This document shows, piece after piece, positions 5,622-6,857 of a DNA stretch of 6,857 nt. The notes beneath the pieces are model-generated. The model did not search any database. It was not told the DNA's origin and worked only from the letters and a program-made list of their open reading frames with translations. Source of the stretch: an uncultured Collinsella sp. (GTDB taxonomy: Bacteria > Actinomycetota > Coriobacteriia > Coriobacteriales > Coriobacteriaceae); assembly GCA_902476475.1 (NCBI GenBank), contig CABSDO010000099.1, forward strand, positions 1 to 6,857. Reading direction: 5' to 3'. The first letter of the stretch is position 1, and the number at the start of each line of letters is the position of its first letter. Made by a program: the position numbers and the translations under genes.

Positions 5622-6857
5622 CTAGTCGCGCTTGCGCGAACGGAAGACGACCACAGCGCCGCCAGCGATGAGCAGGATGCCGCCCGCCGTAAAGGCAACC
5701 GTACCCGCACCGCCGGTAGTGGGCAGCTGACCCTGCTTGGGGTCGGTCACGTCGGCGGTGTTGACGTCGAAGTTCTTCTCGGTCACGTTAGGGGTCGCCG
5801 GGGAGTCGCCCTTGTCGGACTCGTCGAGGGTGACGTCGAAGGCGTCGACCTTCTGATAGCCCGCCGGAACGCCGGTCTCAGTCACGGTGTAGGAGCCCTT
5901 ATGGAGGCCGTTGACATGCACGTAGCCGTTGGCATCGGAGACGACCTTGCCATCGGTGTGCTTGTTGCCGGCGGCATCGATATAGGTGACGGGGCCGTCG
6001 GCATTGGTGATCGTGAACTCAGCGCCAGGCAGGGCGGTGCCGGTCGGGGTGACCTTCTTGAAGACGAAGCCGTAGGTCTGGACCTGCGGGTCGGCCGGCT
6101 CGGTGCTGACTTCCTTGTCCTCGTACGGGTTCGGGGTGAAGGTGCCGTAGGCCTTGTTGCCGACCTTGCCGGTCTCTACGTTGATCGAGACGACCTTGGA
6201 CTTGTACTCGACACGGACCTTCTGACCGGCATGGCCCTTCAGGTAGTCCCACTTGAACTTGACGGTGAAGCCGCCGTCGTCGTTGTAGACAACCTCGTAG
6301 CTATCGGCCCCGACAGGGTTCTTGTAACCGTCACCGTCGTAGACCTTGATGCTGTCCTTGTTGAGCGAGAGGCCCGCCTCCGGGACGTCGGTCACGGAGA
6401 AGGAGGCGTGGGTGGCGTCGGACGGGAAGCTGGGGACGGCGGTGTCGATGCGGAAGGTCGCGGTATCGCCCACGGAGTAGGAGTCGGTCAGCTTGCCCGA
6501 GGTGCTGCCGTCGGCGGAGACGACCGTCTTGTCCGGCGGGGTCACCGGCTGGGACTTGGCCTCCACGTTTTCGAGGGTGGCGGCGGCGTACTTGCCATTC
6601 TTGACGACGGGCGAGGCGTTGACGAGCATGGTCTGGTAGATCTTGGTGGTGCCGCTCGTGGTGGTCACGGTGACCAGATACAGGCCCGAGTCGAGGCTCT
6701 GGGTGACCTTGCCGCCCGCCGCCGTCGCGGTGTAGGTGGCGGTGCCGGCGGTGACCAAGGGGGCGATGGCGTCGGCGACGGTGCGGCCGTCCTTGCCGGC
6801 GACCTCGGCGGCGGTATCGTACGCGGCGGGCAGGCCGTCGACCTTGGTCGTGTAGGT
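5622..6857 (-). CDS. LPXTG-anchored, isopeptide-type major pilin, 5' end outside the window
   Basis: The visible 411 residues are open at the left (5') end, so the signal peptide is not seen. The order is: an N-terminal pilin domain with GLYLVTV and IYQTMLVN; the segment NVEAKSQ (K101 of the fragment), a possible pilin-motif lysine that would accept the cross-link; a middle domain starting SVGDTATFRI and ending with GNKAYGTFTPNP, where the Asn is the kind used for intramolecular isopeptide bonds; a prealbumin-like domain with FVFKKVT (264-270) and the E-box YTVTETGVPAGY (323-334); then LPTTG (378-382), a membrane helix and the tail RSRKRD. The fold suggests the SpaA/FimA-like shaft pilin. The sortases follow directly. 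Bond assignments are inferred from family patterns. The region is very GC-rich, as expected for a resident gene here. Confidence 0.93.
   Translation of the reverse strand, partial: TYTTKVDGLPAAYDTAAEVAGKDGRTVADAIAPLVTAGTATYTATAAGGKVTQSLDSGLYLVTVTTTSGTTKIYQTMLVNASPVVKNGKYAAATLENVEAKSQPVTPPDKTVVSADGSTSGKLTDSYSVGDTATFRIDTAVPSFPSDATHASFSVTDVPEAGLSLNKDSIKVYDGDGYKNPVGADSYEVVYNDDGGFTVKFKWDYLKGHAGQKVRVEYKSKVVSINVETGKVGNKAYGTFTPNPYEDKEVSTEPADPQVQTYGFVFKKVTPTGTALPGAEFTITNADGPVTYIDAAGNKHTDGKVVSDANGYVHVNGLHKGSYTVTETGVPAGYQKVDAFDVTLDESDKGDSPATPNVTEKNFDVNTADVTDPKQGQLPTTGGAGTVAFTAGGILLIAGGAVVVFRSRKRD

Noticed and set aside
5622..6758. Pilin gene starting at the TTG at 6758
   Set aside because: The frame stays open to the window edge with pilin-like sequence upstream, and no signal peptide follows the TTG. 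The true start is outside the window.

Overview
The window looks like a stretch of chromosome from a GC-rich, Gram-positive actinobacterium. A gut Coriobacteriia member such as Collinsella is my best guess. This is inferred from the base composition, the LPXTG-type pilin with two class C sortases, a PHP-containing DnaE and a DUF3284 protein; nothing in the window fixes the genus. All five complete or partial genes with clear family matches, and the sixth (DUF3284), lie on the minus strand, so transcription runs from position 6857 towards position 1.

Region by region, in transcription order: (1) 6857-5622, the 3' part of a major pilin gene, ending in an LPTTG sorting signal; its 5' end is outside the window. 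(2) 5602-4562, a class C (pilin-polymerising) sortase. (3) 4560-3574, a second, divergent class C sortase that starts one base after the stop of the first. These three form a pilus operon. (4) 3573-3347, a 227-bp gap filled by two tandem, related, long hairpin elements (3407-3471 and 3482-3556). (5) 3346-2837, a DUF3284 protein of unknown function. (6) 2836-2734, a short gap with a small dyad. (7) 2733-1534, an MFS transporter gene that is less GC-rich than its neighbours and looks acquired. (8) 1533-1294, a gap of about 240 bp with an 11-bp inverted repeat and a possible dnaE promoter. (9) 1293-1, the N-terminal 431 codons of dnaE, the replicative DNA polymerase III alpha subunit, running off the left edge.

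How the genes work together: the pilin and the two sortases form one functional unit. The pilin is secreted, held by its C-terminal membrane anchor, cut at LPTTG by a sortase and polymerised into a covalent surface fibre. The DUF3284 gene, the transporter and dnaE have no evident link to the pilus and look like separate transcription units.

The least explained features are the pair of hairpin elements between the sortase and DUF3284 genes. They share end sequences but have different, self-complementary stem cores. A second is a roughly 60-residue charged insertion in the DnaE PHP domain.
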